A stretch of DNA of 10,910 nt, taken from positions 1 through 10,910 of the forward strand of contig JAITOO010000205.1 of assembly GCA_031289875.1 (NCBI GenBank). The letters are read 5' to 3'. This stretch comes from Flavobacteriaceae bacterium (lineage in GTDB: Bacteria; Bacteroidota; Bacteroidia; Flavobacteriales; Weeksellaceae). Shown here piece by piece: positions 1-7,173 of the stretch (position 1 is its first letter; every line of letters begins with the position of its first letter). The notes below the pieces were generated by a model. That model did not search any database and had not been told where the DNA came from. It saw only the letters and a list, made by a program, of their open reading frames with translations. The translations under genes and the position numbers were made by a program.

Positions 1-53
1 CCTATTTTTTCAGGATTGTTGATTAAATCTCGTTGTAAAAGTTCTTCGTTCAT
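1..53 (-). CDS. 5' end of an unidentified gene (partial)
   Basis: An ATG (complement of 51-53) opens a frame that stays open to the window edge and reads MNEELLQRDLINNPEKI, 17 codons. It lies 54 bp downstream of the stop codon of the nucleotidyltransferase gene and on the same strand, with an A-rich stretch just before the ATG, as is usual for Bacteroidota starts. The visible residues are charged and hydrophilic with no signal peptide, so a cytoplasmic protein is likely. Too little is present to name a family. A weak hairpin between the two genes means it may be a separate transcript. The start could be wrong, and the frame could be chance, because only 17 codons are visible. Confidence 0.5.
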   Translation of the reverse strand, partial: MNEELLQRDLINNPEKI

Positions 54-54
54 A

Positions 55-89
55 ATACAAAAAAGAGAATATGACAAAAGTACTCTTTT
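55..89 (-). terminator. Weak candidate terminator after the nucleotidyltransferase gene
   Basis: On the minus strand, AAAAGAG (89-83) can pair with CTCTTTT (67-61) across a 15-base loop, and a run of six T (64-59) overlaps and follows the right arm. It begins 19 bases after the stop codon of the nucleotidyltransferase gene. The stem is short and A/T-rich and the loop is large, so termination would be inefficient at best. Confidence 0.35.
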
Positions 90-107
90 ATTTTCAATAT
101 TCAATTT

Positions 108-824
108 TTACACAAAGTATTTTTTTGCTTCCAAAATTGCTTCGGGCTTGCCAACGTCCACTAAATGAGCTTTATGCTCAAAGCCTAAGATTTTTTCGGT
201 TTTCATCAGTTCCATGTAAACTTTCATGATGGAAAATTTTCCCTGAAAAGAAATTTTTTCAAAAATTTCAGGATTCACGATGTGTATCCCGCTGAAAGCT
301 AAGGGAACCGCTTGATTTTCAGAATATGAATCCATGAAAATAGTTTCTTCGGTATTGAAATTTTTCCAACCGACCAACTGTTTTTCTTTGTTAAAAAACA
401 ATTTTCGGGAAGATTGTCGGTCAGAAACAGCCAAACTCACTAACGGATTGTTTTTCAGATGAAAACGAATGAACAAACGCAAATCCAAATGGGTTAAAAC
501 ATCAACGTTTATCACCAAAAAAGGCTCGTTTCCCAATAAATTTTGCGCTTTAAGCAAACCTCCGCCCGTTTCCAAAACTTCTTTGCTCTCATCGGAAATG
601 GAAATCTTGCAGCCGAAATTGTTGTTTTTTGCTAAAAAATCAAGGATTTGACCGCCAAAGTGATGAATATTAATCACCATTTCCTCAAAGCCAAAAGATT
701 TTAGATACAAAATATTTCGTTCCAACAAAGTTTTTCCGTTTACCTGCGCCAGCGCTTTCGGGTGCGTTTCTGTAAAAGGTTTCAGGCGAGTTCCCAATCC
801 TGCGGCAAAAATCATAGCTTTCAT
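108..824 (-). CDS. Sugar-phosphate nucleotidyltransferase, MurU-like
   Basis: A 238-residue cytoplasmic enzyme of the NTP_transferase (Rossmann-like) family that joins a sugar 1-phosphate to a nucleoside triphosphate. The N-terminus has the signature GLGTRLKPFTETHPKAL at residues 9-25, with the nucleotide-binding G-x-G-T-R and the conserved lysine of the PK pair (K23). An ETGGGLLKA segment, a metal-binding-type NVDVL segment and a C-terminal VDVGKPEA segment follow. Length and motif layout fit N-acetylmuramate alpha-1-phosphate uridylyltransferase (MurU), which makes UDP-MurNAc in peptidoglycan recycling. Closely related guanylyl- or thymidylyltransferases look similar, so the substrate is inferred. 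The frame extends ten codons further upstream, but the start at 824 is preferred: it puts the glycine-rich loop at the usual place and avoids overlapping the porin gene, leaving an 11-bp gap. It is probably co-transcribed with that porin. AmgK, the kinase partner of MurU, is not visible in the window. Confidence 0.85.
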   Translation of the reverse strand: MKAMIFAAGLGTRLKPFTETHPKALAQVNGKTLLERNILYLKSFGFEEMVINIHHFGGQILDFLAKNNNFGCKISISDESKEVLETGGGLLKAQNLLGNEPFLVINVDVLTHLDLRLFIRFHLKNNPLVSLAVSDRQSSRKLFFNKEKQLVGWKNFNTEETIFMDSYSENQAVPLAFSGIHIVNPEIFEKISFQGKFSIMKVYMELMKTEKILGFEHKAHLVDVGKPEAILEAKKYFV

Positions 825-835
825 TATTCTGCGTT

Positions 836-2779
836 TTAAGTGAAAATATACCACAAAATCCCGACATTCAGGCGGAAATCCGTATAGGGAACTCTCGGCG
901 CACTGTAAAAATTGTAACCTGTAAGGCTTGCGTTTACGTGTTGCCCTTCGAAAATTATCAGCATTCGCTTGACTTTGAAGTGAATAAAGACATCTATCAT
1001 CGGGAAGTTGCCCATTTTGAAATTTTCGCCATTGGATTGGAGTTTAAATTCATTCACAACAGGGAAAAATTCTCGCGATTTGAAATCAGAGAAGTAATAA
1101 ATATTCAATCCTGCTTGAACTTCTGCATTTTTTTTGAATATTTTATTCTGATAATACAAAGTTGCCCGCCCTATGAAATCGGGAAGAGGAAGCACCTCTG
1201 CACCCTCGGCTACTTTCTGACAAACAAAGTTTGTTTCTAAATGGAACTTGCTGTAAGTGAATGAGTTTTGCAGTCCAACCTGTATAATTCGGACATCGGA
1301 ACTTGACTGCTTCGGACGAGCCAGAGAATCTAAATAAGTGTAATTGCCGATGTTGAAAACCTGAGCGGAAAGCCTTGTGTTAAAGGGTTTTAATCTCAAC
1401 GCTGCCCCTGCTGCAATGGTTTTTTCATTGCTGAAACTGTCAAAATTATAATAATTATAATCTGTATAAAAACTCTGGTTGTAGAGCAGATTTAGGGCAG
1501 GCATCTGCGATTTGACGCCTAAATGAGCTTCCAAATAATAATTCTGTATCGGCTGGACAGTCAAATAGTTATCAATGAAAAAGGAATTTTTAAAGGTTTT
1601 GCCTGTCATGGCTTCTGCCTGCGTTTTGAGGACGATTCCTTCTTTCCAGTTGAAAGTCAAGTTTCCTGTGAAACCGAAACGGTTATCTTTCACGTTTTCA
1701 GGGAAATCAATCGTCGGATCAATCTGTCTGTCGGCATATAAATCCAAATTTTCATATTTTACTCCTGCCTCAATGTCCAACTTGTTTCCCCAACGGAAAG
1801 CGAGCGTTGCCGCATCGGTTAATTTACTCAAACTCTTGGTGTTATTCCTCACATTTCCGATGCTGTCGAAAACCATGGACGGAATAAAGGAATTGGCGGC
1901 ATCTTCGTATTTATAATGTGCTGTTTCATAGTAAAATACATTTTTCAACGAGAGTGGATATTCCCGTTTCAGGCTGTCTGATGTTCGGAAAATTCCGTAT
2001 TGTTGAGCTAAATAAAACCGTCTTTTTTGGTATTTGGAATCGGCATTGGTAAGGTTTACGGCAATTCTGTTGCGGTTTCTGTTAAAATCGGAAGTATTGC
2101 TTTCAAAATCTTCCAAATTCAAAATCCCGCCGTTTTCTTGATTGTTTGCATTGAAAATCATGAAATGTGTCCACAACTTATATCGCTGATTTTTAGTGTG
2201 ATAATTTCCCGTAAATAAAAGCGTATTGATTGCCGCCAACTGATTTTGATACTTTCCCTGCGACCTAAGTCCATTATACTGAATGGAATAGTTGATTTGT
2301 GAATTAGGGTTGTGCGTGAACAAACTCGAAAGCGAATGTCCTTCTTTGTAGCCGTTGTTGTATAAAAATTCTGTCATCGGAGTTTGGACATCAAAATAAC
2401 GTATATCATTGATTCCGAGAAGATAATATTTTTTTCCGAAGGGGATTAAATCTATTGGAGAAGCGAGGTCAGCCGTGTAAAGCAACGGATTGAAAACCTG
2501 CCCGATATTGGAAAAAGGCATCGTTCCGAAATAATCTTTATGGTTGTACATGCGGTTTTTGTAATATTTGTCAAGGGTCAAAACGGTGTCGAAACTCGCT
2601 TTGGGCTGGTCTTCCGTCCAATAGCGGTAGGATTGTATGGTAGGATTGTAAGTTTTCAGGGAATCGTTGTCCGAACTGCTTTTGATATTGGAATTGAGTT
2701 CTTTCTCCTTGGTTTCCTGAGAGAAAGCAAAGATTCCGAACAGCAGAAAGAAAACGATGATGTGGAATATTTTTTTCAT
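836..2779 (-). CDS. Putative outer-membrane porin (Bacteroidota Porin_10 type)
   Basis: A 647-residue protein with a clear signal peptide (MKKIFHIIVFFLLFGIFAFS, cleavage expected just before Q21) and then a hydrophilic segment rich in S, N and D. After this comes a long run of alternating hydrophobic/aromatic beta strands, ending in a final strand VGILWYIFT typical of an outer-membrane barrel. The early part (a YNPTIQSYRYW segment, then a FNPLLYT segment near residue 100) and the size match the putative porin family common in Flavobacteriia and usually annotated Porin_10. That family is not well characterised, and the permeant is unknown. The start at 2779 is chosen over an ATG six codons upstream because it gives a canonical signal peptide. 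The gene stands behind a terminator-like hairpin and 11 bp ahead of the MurU-like gene, which suggests a two-gene unit linking the envelope with cell-wall sugar recycling. Confidence 0.8.
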   Translation of the reverse strand: MKKIFHIIVFFLLFGIFAFSQETKEKELNSNIKSSSDNDSLKTYNPTIQSYRYWTEDQPKASFDTVLTLDKYYKNRMYNHKDYFGTMPFSNIGQVFNPLLYTADLASPIDLIPFGKKYYLLGINDIRYFDVQTPMTEFLYNNGYKEGHSLSSLFTHNPNSQINYSIQYNGLRSQGKYQNQLAAINTLLFTGNYHTKNQRYKLWTHFMIFNANNQENGGILNLEDFESNTSDFNRNRNRIAVNLTNADSKYQKRRFYLAQQYGIFRTSDSLKREYPLSLKNVFYYETAHYKYEDAANSFIPSMVFDSIGNVRNNTKSLSKLTDAATLAFRWGNKLDIEAGVKYENLDLYADRQIDPTIDFPENVKDNRFGFTGNLTFNWKEGIVLKTQAEAMTGKTFKNSFFIDNYLTVQPIQNYYLEAHLGVKSQMPALNLLYNQSFYTDYNYYNFDSFSNEKTIAAGAALRLKPFNTRLSAQVFNIGNYTYLDSLARPKQSSSDVRIIQVGLQNSFTYSKFHLETNFVCQKVAEGAEVLPLPDFIGRATLYYQNKIFKKNAEVQAGLNIYYFSDFKSREFFPVVNEFKLQSNGENFKMGNFPMIDVFIHFKVKRMLIIFEGQHVNASLTGYNFYSAPRVPYTDFRLNVGILWYIFT

Positions 2780-2794
2780 TGCAAAAAATAATTG

Positions 2795-2802
2795 CAAATA
2801 TA
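2795..2802 (-). promoter_or_regulatory. Candidate -7 promoter element for the porin gene
   Basis: The minus strand reads TATATTTG, an exact match to the Bacteroidota -7 consensus TAnnTTTG, 15 bases before the porin start codon. No good -33 TTTG is found about 19 bases further upstream; the nearest TTG is only 11 bases away. The leader would be very short. It overlaps the T-rich tail of the preceding terminator. AT-rich DNA produces such matches by chance, so this is weak. Confidence 0.3.
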
Positions 2803-2833
2803 AAAGAAAAAGCCAACTTTTTCAGTCAGCTTT
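2799..2833 (-). terminator. Intrinsic terminator after the subtilase gene
   Basis: On the minus strand, AAAGCTGAC (2833-2825) pairs with GTTGGCTTT (2817-2809) around a 7-base loop and is followed by a T-rich tail (TTTTTCTTTTA through 2802). The nine pairs include two G-U wobbles that form only in minus-strand RNA; the plus-strand RNA would have A-C mismatches there. This supports minus-strand use. It begins 44 bases after the stop codon of the S8 peptidase gene and ends just before the porin start. Confidence 0.7.
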
Positions 2834-2876
2834 CTTTAAACTCTTGTTAAAATTAATTTTTTATTACAAAAAAATC

Positions 2877-4847
2877 TTATTCCACTATAATTTTGTGAGT
2901 TTCTTCGTCGGCGAGTTTGAGAATATATACGCCTTTTTTCAAGTCAGAGATATTCAACGTAGTAACTCCTCCGTTCAATTTTCCTGATTTTACTGCTCCA
3001 CCCGTTAGGGTGTAAATAGTATAACTTCCTGATTTTTTGGTCGATACATTCAATATGTTTTTTGCAGGTATTGGATATATTTTTGATGAAGATTTTGCTC
3101 CGGCATTGACATCCTCTACGCTCATTGTTGCATCAGGGGAAGTAACAATCAATGTATAGTCCTGACTTCCTGTCTGATACCCTGTATTCGGATTAGCGGA
3201 CACCCATGTTTTTAATGACTCTTTATGACTAATGGTAATAGTGTATGTACCTACCACCGGATTTTTTATATCCACTCTTTCAAAGTTATCTACATCATTG
3301 GTAGAATTGTTGGTCGCTGCTGCGACAGGATTTGCTCCGTCTAATTTCCATGGGTAGTAAATAGTTCCGTCCGGAGCAGTTACCTGTACGTCCAAATCAT
3401 TAATCAAATATTTAGTGGTTGGATTGGTCGTACCCTTGTTATAGTTATTGTACGGCGGGTCTGTCCATGAAATGGAAATAATCAAAGGTTCAGAAGTGGA
3501 AACAACTTTCACTTGTTTGGTGTAAGTTGCACCATCATTTAAAGTATTTTCTTCAATCACAGCCCCTTTTTTCAATGAAGAACCGGAAATGGCTACCGCA
3601 GATTTTTCCAAATTTACCAATCCCCAGCCAAAGCCATAATCGGGACCGTCATTAGCTCCTGCCTCCATAGCGGTATGCTGCAACAATCCTCTTACAGTTG
3701 CCGAACGTGCATAGTTGCCATTCAAACTATTGTAATATTGCTGTAACAAAATCACGCTTGCCGTAATAGCCGGCGTTGCCATAGATGTTCCTGACATTGA
3801 TTCATAAAATGAAGTATTGGAAGGATTAGTCTCATTATAGGCAGCAGAATACACTGTTCTTCCCTTTGCCACTAAATTGGGTTTTATTCTTCCGTCATCT
3901 GTAGGTCCATAGCATGAAAAACTTGTCATTAGCACGTTGGACGGTTGAGTATAATTTGTTAATTCATAGACTGCGCCTACTGTCAGCGAATTTTTAGCAT
4001 TCCCATAATCTGAGGTTATTCCATACTCGCTTCCCAAAGCCGGTCCTAATATATCCCTGTCATTTCCTGCAGCTACCGATATTTGATACTTAGGCGCATT
4101 ATAGGCAACCCTGTCTATATAAAATGCGTCACTGTCATAAGCTCCCAGCAGCCACAATAAAGAATTATTAACAGTTCCATTATCATTAACTACAGATAGA
4201 CCGTAGGAATGATTGGAAGCTAAACCTCCGCCCTGTGCAAATTGTGTCATCTCGCTTATATCATTATCCCAGTTAGAAGCGTCGATGGTTGCTTTATACG
4301 CCAATCCTTTGGAACGACCTGCGGGATACGAACCCATCTTTGGAGAATTTCCTGCGCCAACAATAGTCCCCGCAACGTGGGTAGAATGTTCGCTTATCGT
4401 TGTAGTTCCGTCAAATAAATTTATTTTGTTATCAGGAAAATCGGCGTGGTTCGGCATGGCAACTCCTTCGTCCCACACGCCTGCCCGCATATTTTCTCCA
4501 TTGATGTCCAACCCTAACGAACCGCCTGTGTTCAGGCTGTTTGCCTTAATCGTTGCCGAACTTCCTTGGTTGGAAGTTTTGCGATAAATTACCTGTCCGT
4601 TTGACGAAATATCTACCGCTTGGTAAGAAACACCGTCCTTTTTGAAAGATTCTCTTTCCTCTTTATGAAAACTAAAATACTCTGCTACTCTGTCTTTTTT
4701 CTCCCGCTCCCATTGCACTGCATCTTGGCGGGTTTGTTCTACTTTCTTTGAGTTATAGGAAGTGGAAATTTTCTTCCTCTCTTGTGCAGTTTGTGAAAAG
4801 GCTGTATAAACTGCTAAAATACAAAAAAATGATATTATTTTTTTCAT
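2877..4847 (-). CDS. Secreted S8 subtilisin-like serine protease with T9SS sorting domain
   Basis: A 656-residue secreted protease. It has a Sec signal peptide (residues 1-18, MKKIISFFCILAVYTAFS) and a short charged pro-region to about 95. The subtilase domain runs from about 105 to 420, with catalytic Asp126 (VWDEG), His157 (STHVAGT), the oxyanion-hole Asn262 (AAGND) and Ser355 (SGTSMATP). A beta-sandwich domain at about 430-570 (LINDLDVQVTAPDGT, ERVDIKNPVVGTYTITI) resembles the C-terminal domain of KP-43-type alkaline subtilases. A type A T9SS sorting domain at about 588-656 starts with KIYPIPAKNILNVST and ends KKGVYILKLADEETHKIIVE. All catalytic residues are intact. It should cross the outer membrane through the type IX system and be released or anchored at the surface. 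The start at 4847 is chosen over one 15 codons upstream because it begins the signal peptide. It follows the SusCD-lipoprotein genes after 74 bp containing a hairpin, which suggests it supplies peptides for that transporter. Its natural substrate is unknown. Confidence 0.93.
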   Translation of the reverse strand: MKKIISFFCILAVYTAFSQTAQERKKISTSYNSKKVEQTRQDAVQWEREKKDRVAEYFSFHKEERESFKKDGVSYQAVDISSNGQVIYRKTSNQGSSATIKANSLNTGGSLGLDINGENMRAGVWDEGVAMPNHADFPDNKINLFDGTTTISEHSTHVAGTIVGAGNSPKMGSYPAGRSKGLAYKATIDASNWDNDISEMTQFAQGGGLASNHSYGLSVVNDNGTVNNSLLWLLGAYDSDAFYIDRVAYNAPKYQISVAAGNDRDILGPALGSEYGITSDYGNAKNSLTVGAVYELTNYTQPSNVLMTSFSCYGPTDDGRIKPNLVAKGRTVYSAAYNETNPSNTSFYESMSGTSMATPAITASVILLQQYYNSLNGNYARSATVRGLLQHTAMEAGANDGPDYGFGWGLVNLEKSAVAISGSSLKKGAVIEENTLNDGATYTKQVKVVSTSEPLIISISWTDPPYNNYNKGTTNPTTKYLINDLDVQVTAPDGTIYYPWKLDGANPVAAATNNSTNDVDNFERVDIKNPVVGTYTITISHKESLKTWVSANPNTGYQTGSQDYTLIVTSPDATMSVEDVNAGAKSSSKIYPIPAKNILNVSTKKSGSYTIYTLTGGAVKSGKLNGGVTTLNISDLKKGVYILKLADEETHKIIVE

Positions 4848-4871
4848 ATAAAATTGACTTTTTAAAAGGTC

Positions 4872-4901
4872 AAAAAGACCATGCTTCAGCATAGCCTTTT
4901 T
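4872..4901 (-). terminator. Terminator or attenuator hairpin between the lipoprotein and subtilase genes
   Basis: In minus-strand RNA, positions 4901-4889 (AAAAAGGCTATGC) pair with 4884-4872 (GCATGGTCTTTTT) around a TGAA tetraloop. This gives 13 pairs, two of them G-U wobbles that are possible only in the minus-strand transcript. The run of five T lies in the right arm, and a TTTT stretch follows after GACC. It begins 21 bases after the lipoprotein stop codon. It could end the susCD-lipoprotein transcript, or let part of it through to the subtilase gene. Confidence 0.6.
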
Positions 4902-4913
4902 GTAGCCTTTTTG
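4892..4913. repeat. Perfect 11-bp tandem duplication
   Basis: The unit TAGCCTTTTTG (plus strand) occurs twice in a row, at 4892-4902 and 4903-4913. The copy nearer the subtilase gene forms one arm of the hairpin at 4872-4901; the other copy could compete for the same partner arm. It looks like a slippage duplication. Confidence 0.75.
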
Positions 4914-4921
4914 TTACTTTT

Positions 4922-5725
4922 TTACTTTTCTATGTTTGTAATAACCTCCTCGAAAGTTCCAAAAGAACCTGCGGTCACTGTAAATTTAAGTTTTAAATTT
5001 ATTTTTCTTCCACAAGGATCTGCTATGCTTCCCGACTGAGGTTCGGCAGATATCATTCCATAAGAAGGGTGTACATAACCTATTGGCTGAACCGGACCGG
5101 AAATAACAAATTTATCATTGTAAGTAAATACCAAATCATAACCACCCACATAAGGTTCTTTCAGAGTTATGGTCTTGGCGTCTTCATCTACCACTACTTC
5201 CTGATCCCATGTTTCTTCAAAAAATTCTGAATCTATTTCGCCCCAGCCCTCTAAATATTCTGACGGTGCGCAATACAACACAAGATTAAGGGTAAATGGA
5301 TTACTAAAGATCGCAGGTTTCAACTCTGATTTAATAGTAAATATCACTGTTTTCCCTTCTGTTATGGCTTTATCTCCAATAAGTTTTATTGAAAACGGCA
5401 CATCTGCTTTAAATTTTCCATTAGGAATTGTTGCATGATTATTTACAATTTCAAAATCTTCTCCCAATACGGCAGTTGACTGCTCTGCATCAAAGACTAA
5501 CTCTACCGGCTGGTCTCCTGATACATTTCTCAATGTGGAAGCATAGAACTCATAGACAGGGGTGTCCCCCGGTTCCAAATACACATTATCGCCTGCACTT
5601 TCAAACTTAACGACATTAGGACTGCCGCTGTTTACGAAAGTTTCATCATAAGTCTTATCGCATGAAGCTAATGCCACAAAGGCGATACTTAATAAAAACC
5701 ATACTGTTTTAGAATATCTTTTCAT
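4922..5725 (-). CDS. SusE/F-position surface lipoprotein, Calx-beta-like N-terminal domain
   Basis: A 267-residue lipoprotein. A hydrophobic signal segment ends in the lipobox LASC, so Cys22 is lipidated; DKTYDE follows, an acidic patch that may act as a weak surface-export signal. Residues about 35-135 (DFEI near 90-93, then a TIPNGKFKADVPFSIKL strand pair and EGKTVIFTIKSE) have the look of a Calx-beta/Ig-like fold. The C-terminal half (about 150-267) has no family I recognise; it has two cysteines (152 and 238) that could form a disulfide, and several aromatic-rich strands. Its start lies 12 bp after the SusD stop codon, so it is surely co-transcribed. By analogy with SusE/SusF and other third-gene lipoproteins it probably helps bind substrate at the cell surface. 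That role is inferred from position. Confidence 0.75.
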   Translation of the reverse strand: MKRYSKTVWFLLSIAFVALASCDKTYDETFVNSGSPNVVKFESAGDNVYLEPGDTPVYEFYASTLRNVSGDQPVELVFDAEQSTAVLGEDFEIVNNHATIPNGKFKADVPFSIKLIGDKAITEGKTVIFTIKSELKPAIFSNPFTLNLVLYCAPSEYLEGWGEIDSEFFEETWDQEVVVDEDAKTITLKEPYVGGYDLVFTYNDKFVISGPVQPIGYVHPSYGMISAEPQSGSIADPCGRKINLKLKFTVTAGSFGTFEEVITNIEK

Positions 5726-5737
5726 AATATCTTTTTT

Positions 5738-7141
5738 TTATTTATATTCCGGATATTGAATTATATTTTTATTGGCGTTTAACTCTCCTCGAGGAATTGG
5801 CCATACAAACTTGCCATCGTTGCCGGAAATATTTGTTTGGGTTTGAGGATTAACCACCGGCAAATGATTTCTTTTTAAATCAAGCAACCTTTGCCCTTCC
5901 AAAAAGAATTCGAATGCCTTTTGGTTTAATATTTCGTTCAACAATGGTTCCCCTGACGACACAGCCAACTTATAATTACTATCTCTGTAAGTTTTCACCC
6001 AATCTTCAAGAGTGGTTCCCGCTGCTGATTGATTAGTATGATACAGTGCTTCTGCCTCGATAAATATTGCTTCTGTTCTTCTCAACTGCATAATGCTGTT
6101 CAAATAAGTGTTGTATTTTCTTACATCAATAGGTTTAGGGTTGTCTTGCAGACCTTGAACATAAGCATTGTCCTGATACCAAGTTCCTTTTCTCACATCG
6201 GTGGCAGCAAAACTGTCATAGAAACTTTTTACCATCCAGTTCTGCTTATAAGTCCCCAAAGAACTCCAGGTTGCGCTAAGGACGTCATTCTGTCCGGGAA
6301 AGTGAGCGCCGGTCACTTGTATGGCGAATAAAGTTTCTTTGTATGCCAACAAATTTTGAGGAAAATAAGACGCCACCTGTGTTTTTTCCAACAAATTGCC
6401 TTCGTCTAAAACTTTCTGTGCGTATATTTCCGCATTGGGATAGTCTTTCATAAACAGATAAGTTCTAGCCAGCAGCAATTCTACGGCAGATTTGCCGATT
6501 TTATTGGTTTCATTAGGCTTATTAATCTTATCAAAAACATTATACGCAGTCAGCAATTCGTTCAAAACAAAATTGTAGCCTTCTGTTACGGTTTTTCTCG
6601 GCAATTGCCCCCACACATCAGTGGTTTCAGGCATAGGAACGCCATATTCATCATTTCCTTCTCCATAGTTGGGAGAAAAATAAGACAATAAAATCAGATA
6701 ATAATAAGCTCTGATGGCTCTTGTTTGGGCATACCAATTTTCCGTATCCTCGTCCGACACAATTGTACTCTCAGTTGCCAATATAGTATTGCATTGATCT
6801 ATAAAAAAGTATGGCGCTCTCCATATGTCTCTAATATAGGCGTTATCAGGCGTTAAAAACAACTTCCAATTATCTGTAGAAGTAAAACGGTTGGAATTGT
6901 CAATTCCCACAAAAGCATGGTCTGCAAGCAGTTCGTTTACAGTCAATACATCCGTATTTGCTGTAAAATAAATCATTCTTCCATATACCCCGTTTACCGC
7001 TGTAGCCAAGTCTGTTTTGTTCTTAATGGCATCCTCTGTTAGGGTTGAATTTACCGGAAATTCCTCCAAAAAACTATCACTGCACGCTGTAAAAGAAAAC
7101 AGAACGATACTTATTGCTGTTAATATTTTTATTAATTTCAT
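5738..7141 (-). CDS. RagB/SusD family nutrient-uptake outer-membrane lipoprotein
   Basis: A 467-residue lipoprotein: signal segment and lipobox ending at Cys20 (FTAC), followed by SDSFLEE, the kind of S/D/E-rich patch that sends lipoproteins to the cell surface. The SusD fold is recognisable throughout. Residues about 135-155 carry the helix with RAIRAYYYLILLSYF, about 215-250 the TPR-like pair (SAVELLLARTYLFMKDYPNAEIYAQ, read in two parts), about 353-368 RRTEAIFIEAEALYH, and 404-427 the family-typical NQKAFEFFLEGQRLLDLKR. The end is FVWPIPRGELNANKNI then QYPEY. Proteins of this family form the lid of the paired SusC barrel and capture oligosaccharides or peptides. The gene starts 32 bp after the susC stop codon. 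The length is a little short for the family but shows no truncation. The ligand cannot be read from the sequence. Confidence 0.95.
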   Translation of the reverse strand: MKLIKILTAISIVLFSFTACSDSFLEEFPVNSTLTEDAIKNKTDLATAVNGVYGRMIYFTANTDVLTVNELLADHAFVGIDNSNRFTSTDNWKLFLTPDNAYIRDIWRAPYFFIDQCNTILATESTIVSDEDTENWYAQTRAIRAYYYLILLSYFSPNYGEGNDEYGVPMPETTDVWGQLPRKTVTEGYNFVLNELLTAYNVFDKINKPNETNKIGKSAVELLLARTYLFMKDYPNAEIYAQKVLDEGNLLEKTQVASYFPQNLLAYKETLFAIQVTGAHFPGQNDVLSATWSSLGTYKQNWMVKSFYDSFAATDVRKGTWYQDNAYVQGLQDNPKPIDVRKYNTYLNSIMQLRRTEAIFIEAEALYHTNQSAAGTTLEDWVKTYRDSNYKLAVSSGEPLLNEILNQKAFEFFLEGQRLLDLKRNHLPVVNPQTQTNISGNDGKFVWPIPRGELNANKNIIQYPEYK

Positions 7142-7173
7142 AATTAAAATAATTTTTTCGTTTAAACTATTAC

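Noticed and set aside
4213..4587. 124-codon plus-strand open frame opposite the subtilase catalytic domain
   Set aside because: It is the shadow of the region coding for catalytic Asp126 and His157; no independent support.
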